NCBI GenBank assembly: GCA_002395085.1
Contig: DGVV01000083.1
Coordinates: 1 to 34,626, forward strand
DNA length: 34,626 nt
Origin: Ruminococcus sp. UBA4275
GTDB lineage: Bacteria > Bacillota > Clostridia > Oscillospirales > Ruminococcaceae
Direction of reading: 5' to 3'
The notes beneath the pieces are model-generated. The model was not told the DNA's origin. It made no database searches and saw only the letters and a list, made by a program, of their open reading frames with translations. Shown piece by piece: positions 25,501 to 31,365 of this stretch. Made by a program: the position numbers and the translations under genes. How positions within the stretch are numbered: position 1 is the stretch's first letter; each line of letters starts with the position of its first letter.

Positions 25501-25725
25501 ATCGGTCTCTGAGAGCAGCACATCCCGATAGCATTCATCGGTATGAATATGCTCCTCCATGCCGCAGAGCGGCTCTGCTGTCATTGCAGTACCGGTGAGG
25601 TGCATCTGCCAATACACACCGCCGGAAACCAGCACGGACAGCGCAGTCAATCCGGCTGTAATGCGCAGTCTGCGCTTTCTCTCCTGCCGGAACTGACTGA
25701 CCATTTGTTTGATCTTACGTTCCAA
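22576..25725 (-). CDS. Large LPETG surface protein with dead CHAP-like domain, probable pilus tip (1049 aa)
   Basis: Probable tip adhesin. N-terminal membrane/signal segment about 21-40. Two Cys-His motifs follow: CGMEEHIHTDECY (54-66) and CSLEEHTHGELCY (90-102). Residues about 125-280 match the CHAP amidase/peptidase fold (EIAKSQIGYAEST, YGEWYGNAYGSWNTFFTYFC, GNVVFLDADADGQAERSAIV, LIEGDSGDCV). The catalytic residues are changed: Asn175 stands where Cys is expected, Arg239 where His is expected and Asp257 where Asn is expected. The domain therefore probably binds rather than cuts. A long beta-rich region (about 290-900) is followed by an FctA/Spy0128-like pilin domain (about 905-1000), the LPETG signal (about 1014-1018), a membrane helix and a basic tail. 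The start is TTG at 25725 with AGAGGA eight bases upstream. It lies second in the operon, between signal peptidase and major pilin. Confidence 0.9.
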   Translation of the reverse strand: MERKIKQMVSQFRQERKRRLRITAGLTALSVLVSGGVYWQMHLTGTAMTAEPLCGMEEHIHTDECYRDVLLSETDTGPPDDTSPQRELICSLEEHTHGELCYPDISADTETAADWEAKLPACSEVMLRRNVYEIAKSQIGYAESTRNFKLAQDGTTHSGYTRYGEWYGNAYGSWNTFFTYFCLNYAGVAETGLPVGGSCTTWARNLEKADLLRKPEAGIIPARGNVVFLDADADGQAERSAIVSGSKDGSISLIEGDSGDCVCEKSYQWDDPVIFGWLEIPQPTLPAQEFEGETASGVKVRASAAEDIFPAGTEMKVRDASLQEVWGDAAVIGRAETILDEQVAVDIAFYDAQGNEIEPADSLSVQVKIDLPEDLKLSDDPEAEPSLLHIQDDGSATLMEEAIVTTEGAEFETESFSLYLVTELGDIEKDHIRQNANGSFVDNSEANPFYMFVGQTVKIAGKTTSTNSQYGNLYLPNTDVLQEVGAQATNGERRERSYRAVNPGRAEIVIDLDGNNRNFAHFYVQVFQNNYYPINVKTALDDRNIDKVNEYLEVVAGAGELKTDDGYIPNAYRMNGSDHSLKRIYPYMLSSGQTATFYNPIPEGGNIQFTAEKIDSEPAKVETWLDGIRDKGSAPVTGDQFEMVQTVENGIATVTVKPKEPGYYRMKFVQNGMTLREFYVQCIEENKDMTHADIEISDGGKYTITETTVDGDRRETIMRVYDATISSVNDCFIYDASGEIIRNYHGSVFPPYDDGVYKPGDYVNISLESQSTQFEWSSQPDYFRIFSGRDRDEPGKPRYYSYDAADEVVFDVQLQLTPNYEEYKLVEVFQDGAWVPQGDWTPVPWSGESDKIDIDHMLYPLHEQDMIDAHNKCPDHSGMDFTARSSAAMLRLKTRKELTGMELAAGKFNFEIVDKDDNDRVVASATNDADGNIAFNPLRFENLGTYHYELRESLNVNNATEEEKALHFDTRTYPLDLEVKELTPGSGSYFIEILSDVPDTFIFHNAVPYTLPETGGTGTLPYTAGGVILITAAVLLPLKCRRKEDAQDS

Positions 25726-25771
25726 ATTCGATTTCCTCTTTTCAGATCGGAGTCCCGCGGGTGAACGGTTG

Positions 25772-26422
25772 TCACTCTGCTTCTTTCAGACGGAACGGCC
25801 ACACACGGAACAGAACTTTGCCGACAACCTGATCATATCCCACGCATCCGATTGCGGAACTGCGGCTGTCAACGGATGTATCTCTGTGATCACCGAGGAC
25901 AAACAGAGAATCCTCCGGCACGAGATACGGAAATGTGAGATCGCATTCACCGAGACTCTTGTTTGAGACATAGGGTTCATCCAGCAGCAGACTATCGACA
26001 AACACATTTCCGTCCTTGTCGATGCTGACGACATCCCCCGGCAATGCAATCACACGCTTGAGCAGGAGCTTATTCTGCCATGAAATACAAAGCAGCTCCC
26101 CCTGCTGCGGCTGCATACACTGACGAAGCAGCAGAATATCGCCGTCCTTCAGGGTGGGTTCCATGCTTTCGCCTGCAACCTGCACAACCGGAAACAACAG
26201 TGTAGAGAGCAGCACAGCAATCGCAGCAGCAACCAGGATCACAGAAAGAACCGTTCGCAGGATTTTCTTGCGTCTGGCGCTGGCATCCAGTCCGGCGCGC
26301 ACGGCAGCGACATCCTCACTGGTCAGACCCTCCGGTTTCTTCGGGGAATCCTCCTGCATCAGCTCAAAGATGATCCCGATCAGTTCACTCCGGCTCAGAT
26401 GCCGGAATTCCTTTCGATCCAA
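25772..26422 (-). CDS. Signal peptidase I of the pilus operon (216 aa)
   Basis: Membrane serine protease removing signal peptides; first gene of the pilus operon and probably dedicated to pilin processing, as in other pilus islands. It has a cytoplasmic N-terminal extension of about 50 residues (SRSELIGIIFELMQED), one membrane helix (about 55-78), catalytic Ser86 in VAGESMEPT and Lys122 in LLLKRVIALPGD, plus the conserved box GDHRDTSVDSRS. The start is TTG at 26422 with GGGGAG about eleven bases upstream; no ATG start fits. The extension is longer than in housekeeping enzymes. A promoter lies about 65 bases upstream and the tip-protein gene follows 46 bases downstream. Confidence 0.93.
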   Translation of the reverse strand: MDRKEFRHLSRSELIGIIFELMQEDSPKKPEGLTSEDVAAVRAGLDASARRKKILRTVLSVILVAAAIAVLLSTLLFPVVQVAGESMEPTLKDGDILLLRQCMQPQQGELLCISWQNKLLLKRVIALPGDVVSIDKDGNVFVDSLLLDEPYVSNKSLGECDLTFPYLVPEDSLFVLGDHRDTSVDSRSSAIGCVGYDQVVGKVLFRVWPFRLKEAE

Positions 26423-26487
26423 GTTTCAGATCACTCCCCGCAGTTTTTACCAGCGGAACGCCAGTATCACTGCTTTTGTTTTTTTAT

Positions 26488-26516
26488 ATTATATGTCCTC
26501 ATATTCAAAAAGTCAA
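26488..26516 (-). promoter_or_regulatory. Sigma-A promoter of the pilus operon
   Basis: On the minus strand TTGACT (26511-26516) and TATAAT (26488-26493) with a 17-bp spacer. The predicted start near 26481 gives a leader of about 60 bases. No other good promoter was seen inside the operon, so it should drive all six genes. Confidence 0.85.
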
Positions 26517-26538
26517 ATTGATTTGGATAAATTTGGAC

Positions 26539-26563
26539 AAAAAGAAAGGACGCTGTCCTTTCT
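26539..26563 (-). terminator. Terminator just upstream of the pilus promoter
   Basis: On the minus strand a 9-bp stem (26555-26563 with 26543-26551) and a 3-base loop are followed by five T (26539-26543). It blocks transcription coming from the genes to the right, 23 bases before the -35 of the pilus promoter. Confidence 0.75.
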
Positions 26564-26853
26564 GCCGTGCCTGATTGGCGATTCTGACGAAACTTGTCCT
26601 CTTTATTTTCATGATACGCCGCAATATTTGTGCGTTTTCCTCATTTTTTGCGGCCAGCATGATTTCATTCAGCAGGATAGCACAAACTGCACATTTCCCG
26701 TCATGCTCCATACATAAAAAATACGCAGAAACGTAATAATAATGCACAATTTATGCTATGAATATTTGTATAAAACCTGCATAAATATGCAATTCCGTAT
26801 CTCATTATTTGCGAAAGAGGCTTCCATTTAATTTTATGCATTTTGCACAAGCA
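26564..26853. other. AT-rich intergenic region
   Basis: No gene is supported. An 80-codon minus-strand frame (26505-26747) runs through the terminator and the -35 region of the pilus promoter and lacks a ribosome site, so I reject it. The stretch contains ATATTTGTGC (26624-26633) and GCATAAATATGC (26779-26790). Both words also occur in the inverted repeat at 3864-3897, hinting at a shared binding site. Confidence 0.4.
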
Positions 26854-26890
26854 CAAAATAATCGCGGACTCCGCACAGGAATCCGCGATT
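26854..26890 (-). terminator. Terminator of the phage-tail-like gene pair
   Basis: On the minus strand a 9-bp stem AATCGCGGA/TCCGCGATT (26882-26890 with 26860-26868) is followed by ATTATTTTG. It lies about 35 bases after the stop of the 214-residue gene. The T run is interrupted, so its strength is moderate. Confidence 0.65.
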
Positions 26891-26925
26891 GCAGTATTAT
26901 TAACGTTTTTTTCAGAAAAGTCCCG

Positions 26926-27570
26926 TTATTTGAGGCTTTCCTGCACGGCAAAACAGCCGTCTGTGAGATACTCTGTGCCGTTGATTTCCACCACGCACAT
27001 CGCATCAACCGGCACATTCGTCTGACGGACGCCGTAGCGGTAAATCTTATCCGCAGAGGCAACCGGATCTTTGCCGGAACAGACAGTGCATTCACCGGTC
27101 AGTTTGCTGTAGTAAGCATTCGTGAGAAGCGCAGGATCGGTCACAGCTTCCGGTGCAGACAGTGCATCGCAGGTCAGCTCATAATTGCTTGCCGCCGAGC
27201 TGCCCACCCCAAGCTGATGAAACATCAGCATCGGGATACCGCTTTGCGATCTGCCCACTGCAATGGAATACAGCCGGAAATCCGTCGGATTGACATACCG
27301 GTTGTGATGATCCAGCAGCACGCCGTTTTTCGTGCCGCCGATCCAGAAAGCGTCGATGTCCGCTGCATACATGGAATATGCACCGAAGGTCACATCAATG
27401 CGCCCGCTGCTGTACGTAAAAACGGCAGCGGTTTCGCCGCCGTAAGTGCAGGAAACTACACTTCCTTCCAGCGAAACTGCATCAAAAACACCCGATGCCT
27501 CCAGAACCTGTGCTGCGGTCTGCGCCGCCTGCTGATAATTCGCTGCCGCAAACGTGCGGTAAACTGCCAT
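26926..27570 (-). CDS. Phage-tail-associated hypothetical protein (214 aa)
   Basis: Not recognised as a named family. The protein has no signal peptide or membrane helix. The N-terminal part (MAVYRTFAAANYQQAAQTAA) and the C-terminal end (VEINGTEYLTDGCFAVQE) resemble short structural proteins found after tail-fibre genes in phages of gut Firmicutes; this is from memory of such sequences, not a search. It begins inside the stop codon of the upstream gene (TAATG, one shared base) with GGAGGAATCATA as ribosome site, so the two are translationally coupled. Five cysteines and a mixed beta-type sequence suggest a small structural or receptor-binding role. No other phage genes are nearby, so it may be a remnant or a domesticated pair. 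Confidence 0.6.
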   Translation of the reverse strand: MAVYRTFAAANYQQAAQTAAQVLEASGVFDAVSLEGSVVSCTYGGETAAVFTYSSGRIDVTFGAYSMYAADIDAFWIGGTKNGVLLDHHNRYVNPTDFRLYSIAVGRSQSGIPMLMFHQLGVGSSAASNYELTCDALSAPEAVTDPALLTNAYYSKLTGECTVCSGKDPVASADKIYRYGVRQTNVPVDAMCVVEINGTEYLTDGCFAVQESLK

Positions 27571-28058
27571 TATGATTCCTCCTTCAAAACCGTAATGCCG
27601 CATTCGCAGTCCGTTGTGCCTGAAAGATGCGGGATGCTGCTTCCGGAAATCCTGCCAAGCAATCCGCGGGAAAGCTGCGCAAGATATGCCATAAGCTGAT
27701 CATAAACATCCGCAGGCGGATCATCATGCACCGGATCGCCTTCCGTAATGCACGCGGCACAGGGAATGCGGGCAGGCGCAGTTGTGCGGATATTGCCGGC
27801 GTAAACGCCGACTGCCACCTCTGATGTGCCGTACAGCACGGGAATCTGCGCGGTGTCGCCGTCAAACAGCACATCTGCATAGTACAGCTGGCCCTCCCGC
27901 TTCCAGACAAACCGCGCCGTTTTCTGCGGATAGTCGTCCCACTCCGGATCAAAGAAAAACTGCACGTAAATATCGCTGTTGCCGCAGACAATCTCATGCG
28001 GCGGGCTGAGGACCTCCGCCCTGCGCGCCCGCACAGACACGGGAATATAAACGGGCAT
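27570..28058 (-). CDS. Phage tail/baseplate-like protein (162 aa)
   Basis: The N-terminal ~110 residues have the layout of N-terminal domains of phage baseplate upper or tail-fibre proteins (BppU-like). A strand set around IYVQFFFDPEWDDYPQKTARF is followed by LYYADVLFDGDTAQIPV and VAVGVYAGNIRTTAPARIP. The C-terminal DVYDQLMAYLAQLSRGLLG helix is typical of the linker after such domains. In phages a longer fibre usually follows; here the protein stops soon after, so only the attachment part remains. Start at 28058 chosen for AAAGGAG six bases upstream; a longer frame would begin inside the neighbouring terminator. No good promoter was seen between that terminator (28142-28172) and the start. 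Confidence 0.65.
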   Translation of the reverse strand: MPVYIPVSVRARRAEVLSPPHEIVCGNSDIYVQFFFDPEWDDYPQKTARFVWKREGQLYYADVLFDGDTAQIPVLYGTSEVAVGVYAGNIRTTAPARIPCAACITEGDPVHDDPPADVYDQLMAYLAQLSRGLLGRISGSSIPHLSGTTDCECGITVLKEES

Positions 28059-28141
28059 AGGAACTCCTTTCGGTTGTGCGCAGGCCGCCTCTCTCCAAAC
28101 GTCCGCGCGGGGATGCTCTCTCTGTGCCTTGTTGACAAAAC

Positions 28142-28172
28142 AAAAAATGATGCACGTTTCCATGCATCATTT
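28142..28172 (-). terminator. Terminator of the CNNM/CorC-family gene
   Basis: On the minus strand a perfect 10-bp stem AAATGATGCA/TGCATCATTT (28163-28172 with 28145-28154) and an 8-base loop are followed by a T run (28142-28147). It lies about 65 bases after the CorC-family stop at 28237. Confidence 0.85.
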
Positions 28173-28236
28173 CTCAAAATTTCACATAATTTTCACATTA
28201 CAATGCAGACTGCGCCGCAATCCGGAATGCAGGAAA

Positions 28237-29493
28237 TCAATCCGCATCGCTGCCGTCCGCTGCGTGATCATCCGGCGTTTTCAGGGTCAGCAGAACCCGT
28301 TCCACGCGCTGTTCCTGCATCTGTTCGACCGTCATTGTGAACCACGCCCCGCTGACCGTCTCTCCGACCTCCGCGATATGTCCTGCAAGTTCCGTCAGCC
28401 AGCCGCCGACCGATGTACATTCCGTTTCGATGAGATCATCCGGCAGTTCCAGCGCATCGCACAGATCGGCAATGGAACATTCACCGGAGATTTCGTATAC
28501 GCCGTCTGTTCGCTTCGTAATCACCGGCACAACCTCATCTGCCTCGTCGTAAATCTCACCGACCAGTTCCTCAATAATATCCTCCAGCGTTACGATGCCG
28601 CGTGTGCCGCCGTATTGATCCACGACAACAGCAATGTGCGATTTCGAGCGCTGCATCTGCCGCATTGCATCACTGATGCGGGCAAATTCCGGCAGACGGA
28701 TGATCGTTTTGATGATCGGTTTCAGCGATGTGCCGCCGTTTTCCAGCATCCCGAAGAAGTCTTTTTCCGTGATGAAACCGATGATTTCGTCCAGTGAATC
28801 TGTATACACCGGCAGCCGCGAATAGCGTTCCGAGAGAAAAATCTGCTTGACCTCCGGCACGGGGCAATCCTGCGGCACAGCGGTCACATTGACACGCGGC
28901 ACAAGCACCTCCGTCACGGAAATCTCATCAAATTCCAGCGCCGAACGCACCAGATCGCTTTCCTGTTCTTCCAGAACACCCTCCTCCTCAATCTGTTCCA
29001 CGATGACTTTCAGTTCATCCTCCGTGACAGAGGGTTCGGCTTCCGGATCTTTCACAAGCTGCGAAAGTTTGCCCAGCAGGAAAATGACCGGGGTCAGAAG
29101 CAGAATCAGACATTGCAGCGGCGCAGAGAGAATGCGCGTCAGCTTTTCCGCGTGCGATTTCGCATAGGATTTCGGCAGAATCTCACCGAAAATCAGCACG
29201 AGAACCGTCATGGCAAGCGTGGAAATGCCCACGCCGCCTTCCCCGAACCACTGGGTAAAGAGGATCGTGCCGAGAGATGCCGAGAGTATATTGACAAGAT
29301 TATTGCCAATAAGAATCGCGGTCAGCGCATTATCAAAGCATTCCGCGATGCGCAGCGCACGGGCGGCATTCTTATCGCCCTGATTGGCAGCGGCTTTGAG
29401 GCGGATCTTATTGACGCTGGAAAATGCCGTCTCCGCAGCGGAAAACAGCGCGGAACAGCAAAGCAGCGCTAAGATCGCGATGACATATAACAT
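28237..29493 (-). CDS. CNNM/CorC-family membrane protein (DUF21-CBS-CorC_HlyC) (418 aa)
   Basis: Membrane protein of the hemolysin C/CorC/CNNM group, linked in characterised members to magnesium export or homeostasis. The N-terminal DUF21 domain has about four membrane segments (about 1-150; AETAFSSVNKIRLK and FGEILPKSYAK are family hallmarks). Two CBS domains follow (about 190-315), with VPRVNVTAV, SRLPVYTDSLDEIIGF and DQYGGTRGIVTLEDIIEELVGEI. The C-terminal CorC_HlyC domain (about 330-410) binds small ligands in relatives. Length is normal. AAAGGA lies eight bases before the ATG. It is a single-gene transcript whose promoter overlaps the edge of the tandem repeat to its right. Confidence 0.95.
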   Translation of the reverse strand: MLYVIAILALLCCSALFSAAETAFSSVNKIRLKAAANQGDKNAARALRIAECFDNALTAILIGNNLVNILSASLGTILFTQWFGEGGVGISTLAMTVLVLIFGEILPKSYAKSHAEKLTRILSAPLQCLILLLTPVIFLLGKLSQLVKDPEAEPSVTEDELKVIVEQIEEEGVLEEQESDLVRSALEFDEISVTEVLVPRVNVTAVPQDCPVPEVKQIFLSERYSRLPVYTDSLDEIIGFITEKDFFGMLENGGTSLKPIIKTIIRLPEFARISDAMRQMQRSKSHIAVVVDQYGGTRGIVTLEDIIEELVGEIYDEADEVVPVITKRTDGVYEISGECSIADLCDALELPDDLIETECTSVGGWLTELAGHIAEVGETVSGAWFTMTVEQMQEQRVERVLLTLKTPDDHAADGSDAD

Positions 29494-29534
29494 GAAGGAT
29501 TCCTTTCTCTTGCAGACTATAGGTTAGATACTAT

Positions 29535-29563
29535 ATTATATCATATTGCGGACAAAAAAGCAA
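29535..29563 (-). promoter_or_regulatory. Promoter of the CNNM/CorC-family gene, at the repeat edge
   Basis: On the minus strand TATAAT (29535-29540) lies 17 bp from TTGCTT (29558-29563), a weak -35, with TGA before the -10. All but the last base of the -10 is in the first unit of the 96-bp tandem repeat. The equivalent position in the inner copies reads TATAAC, so only the edge copy has a full consensus -10. Confidence 0.6.
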
Positions 29564-29761
29564 TGGGAGCAGGAGATAAAAGGTCTCAGAATGAAAACAT
29601 GGGTGCAAAATCGGGGCCGGGCACTGCCCGGTTATATCATATTGCGGGCAAAAAAGCAATGGGAGCAGGAGATAAAAGGTCTCAGAATGAAAACATGGGT
29701 GCAAAATCGGAGCCGGGCACTGCCCGGTTATATCATATTGCGGACAAAAAAGCAATGGGAG
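29536..29761. repeat. 96-bp tandem repeat, 2.35 copies, with internal palindrome
   Basis: Copy 1 is 29536-29631, copy 2 29632-29727, and a partial copy 3 (34 bp) is 29728-29761. The full copies differ at only two of 96 positions (17 and 80). Each ends in the palindrome CCGGGCACTGCCCGG, able to form a hairpin. Since 96 is a multiple of three, frames stay open on both strands (for example 29531-29770 minus) and would encode a 32-residue repeat. There is no convincing ribosome site, so I regard these as chance frames. It may be an intergenic repeat family of this lineage. Confidence 0.92.
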
Positions 29762-29863
29762 AGAATGCATAATTGTTGCAGTTTCTATTCACGGGTCGTG
29801 CCGGTCGGGCCGCTATGCACGAACCGTATTCACAGCGGTGAATAAAAAAGAAGTCGATTTCCC

Positions 29864-29892
29864 TTGACTTTTTGTGGAAAAACGTGTATAAT
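29864..29892 (+). promoter_or_regulatory. Sigma-A promoter of the DUF1508 gene pair
   Basis: TTGACT (29864-29869) and TATAAT (29887-29892) with a 17-bp spacer. The predicted start near 29899 gives a leader of about 59 bases before the ATG at 29958. Between the tandem repeat and this promoter (29762-29863) nothing else is apparent. Confidence 0.85.
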
Positions 29893-29957
29893 AGAACCAA
29901 GCTGCTGCGCAAATCGTGCAGAGCAAATTTACGTTCAGTCAGGAGGATCGTACCGTT

Positions 29958-30332
29958 ATGGGAAAATATCTGATCAAGCGCACCAAAACAGGCATTAAGT
30001 TTGACCTGAAGGCGGGCAACAACGAAGTCATCGCAACATCTGAAGTCTATACGACCGAGCGGGCTTGCCGCAACGGCATTGCCAGCGTGCAGAAGAATGC
30101 ACCGATCGCTGCAATCGAGAATCAGACGGCAGAAGGCTATGCAACCGAAAAGCATCCGAAATTTGAGATCTATACCGATAAAGCGGGCGAATTCCGTTTC
30201 CGGCTGAAGGCTACCAACGGTCAGATCATCGCTGTCAGCGAAGGCTATAAGGCGATGAGCGGCTGCATGAACGGCATCGAGTCCGTCAAGAAGAACGCCG
30301 GCTCGGAAATCGTGATGCAGGAAGAAAAATAA
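29958..30332 (+). CDS. Tandem DUF1508 (YegP-like) protein (124 aa)
   Basis: Small cytoplasmic protein with two copies of the DUF1508 fold. The first (about 3-48) runs from KYLIKRTKTGIKFDLKAGN to the N-G-I-xSVQKN turn; the second (about 66-115) from FEIYTDKAGEFRFRLKATNG to CMNGIESVKKNAG. The molecular function of the family is not established; members are often linked to stress. Start at 29958 is chosen because AGGAGG (29941-29946) precedes it, although the 11-base gap is long; 14 more upstream codons are open. The next gene follows 28 bases later, so they form a two-gene unit. Confidence 0.88.
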   Translation: MGKYLIKRTKTGIKFDLKAGNNEVIATSEVYTTERACRNGIASVQKNAPIAAIENQTAEGYATEKHPKFEIYTDKAGEFRFRLKATNGQIIAVSEGYKAMSGCMNGIESVKKNAGSEIVMQEEK

Positions 30333-30360
30333 TATATATAGTATCAGGAGGAACTTTGCT

Positions 30361-30630
30361 ATGGAACTCAATATCAAAGATGCTGTCGAAAAGATCATCC
30401 CGATGATCACCAAGGACGAAAAGGTCAAGGAACAGTTCTCGAAAGATCCGGTCGGTGCTGTGCGCGGCATCGTCGGTGACGCGGCTGACAACGATACTGT
30501 CAAGAAAATCGTCGAGGCAATCAAGGCTGCCCTCGCAGACGGCAAGCTCGATATGAAGGACATCAGCTCCATCGGTGAGAAGATCACCGGCGCACTCGGC
30601 GGTCTGTTCGGCGGCAAAAAGGACGAATAA
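30361..30630 (+). CDS. Small helical protein of unknown function (89 aa)
   Basis: I do not recognise a named family. The protein is charged, lacks signal peptide and membrane helix, and is predicted to be mostly helical: MELNIKDAVEKIIPMITKD, then VKEQFSKDPVGAVRGIVG, then VKKIVEAIKAALADGKLDM. It ends in a glycine-rich GALGGLFGGKK tail. The segment EQFSKDPVGAVRGIVG recalls the helix-DP-helix pattern of NHLP/Nif11-like leader peptides, but no maturation enzymes are nearby, so this is a weak resemblance. AGGAGG lies nine bases before the ATG and a terminator follows. It is co-transcribed with the DUF1508 gene. Confidence 0.8.
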   Translation: MELNIKDAVEKIIPMITKDEKVKEQFSKDPVGAVRGIVGDAADNDTVKKIVEAIKAALADGKLDMKDISSIGEKITGALGGLFGGKKDE

Positions 30631-30649
30631 TCGCAGATTTTCCAAGCTG

Positions 30650-30688
30650 CCCGCCCGTTCTGCAAAAGCGGTTCGGGCGGGTCGTTTT
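30650..30688 (+). terminator. Terminator of the DUF1508 gene pair
   Basis: Eight-bp GC stem CCCGCCCG (30650-30657) with CGGGCGGG (30674-30681), a 16-base loop, then TCGTTTT. It starts 19 bases after the stop of the 89-residue gene. Confidence 0.8.
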
Positions 30689-30747
30689 GGATTTTATTTG
30701 CTAAAAGAAAAAAAATTCTGAAATTTTCTATTTTTTGTGTGACCATT

Positions 30748-30773
30748 TGAAACCATTTCCGGACTAAGTTATT
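30748..30773 (+). promoter_or_regulatory. Possible ECF-type autoregulatory promoter
   Basis: TGAAAC (30748-30753) resembles the -35 of SigW-like ECF promoters. Sixteen bases further is TATT (30770-30773), a poor match to the CGTA-type -10. It lies about 20 bases before the sigma factor start, where an autoregulated promoter is expected, and no sigma-A promoter is seen there. Suggestive only. Confidence 0.35.
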
Positions 30774-30792
30774 AGAGAGGGGTAAGAGGCAG

Positions 30793-31365
30793 GTGAGGAT
30801 CGTGGACCGGACTGACGAACGATTGATTGCCTTGTTCCAGGATCGAAGCGAACAGGCGATAGCCGACACGCAGCATGAATACGGGGGATTATGTCAGGCA
30901 CTTGCACAGCGCCTGCTCGGCAGCAGAGAGGATGCCGAGGAATGCGTCAATGACGCGATGCTAGCACTCTGGAACGCGATCCCACCAGCCAAACCAGACA
31001 GCCTGCGCGCCTTTCTCATTACGATTACAAAGCGCACAGCTTTGAAACGAGTGGAAGCCAATGCCGCAGCAAAACGCGGCGGCGGTCATACAGCCGTACC
31101 GCTCGAAGATGTCTCCGCATTGCTCGCCGCTGAAGACGGCACGGAGGCTGCCTTCGACCGCCGGCAAATGCAGGATGCCCTCCGGCGCTTCCTCGGTGAT
31201 CTGCCGAAGGATCAGCGTATTATGTTCGTCGAACGCTATTGGTTCATGAAAGGCGTTCGCGAAATCGCCGAAGAACACGGTGTCGGTCAGAGCCGCGTCA
31301 AAATGTCGCTCTCCCGTACCCGTACAAAACTCGGTGAATTTTTGCGCGGGGAGGGTTTAATATGA
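30793..31365 (+). CDS. ECF-type RNA polymerase sigma factor (190 aa)
   Basis: Sigma-70 family extracytoplasmic-function factor. Region 2 is at about 25-90 (LAQRLLGSREDAEECVNDAMLALW is the conserved core-binding/-10 segment) and region 4 at about 125-185, with the helix-turn-helix VREIAEEHGVGQSRVKMSLS. No other domain is present. Start is GTG at 30793 (after AAGAGG) or GTG three codons later at 30802 (after GAGG); the choice is open. The stop overlaps the start of the membrane anti-sigma gene by ATGA, the usual arrangement of a sigma/anti-sigma pair. Its targets are unknown; none of the dockerin genes in this window shows the TGAAAC-type element upstream. Confidence 0.93.
   Translation: MRIVDRTDERLIALFQDRSEQAIADTQHEYGGLCQALAQRLLGSREDAEECVNDAMLALWNAIPPAKPDSLRAFLITITKRTALKRVEANAAAKRGGGHTAVPLEDVSALLAAEDGTEAAFDRRQMQDALRRFLGDLPKDQRIMFVERYWFMKGVREIAEEHGVGQSRVKMSLSRTRTKLGEFLRGEGLI

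Noticed and set aside
26505..26747. 80-codon minus-strand frame upstream of the signal peptidase gene
   Set aside because: It crosses an intrinsic terminator and the -35 region of the pilus promoter, lacks a ribosome site and resembles nothing known.
29536..29761. CRISPR array
   Set aside because: The units are directly adjacent 96-bp tandem copies without variable spacers, and no cas genes are present.
29531..29770. 79-codon minus-strand frame encoding a 32-residue repeat
   Set aside because: Open only because the 96-bp tandem repeat is a multiple of three; no ribosome site and it contains the CorC-family promoter.
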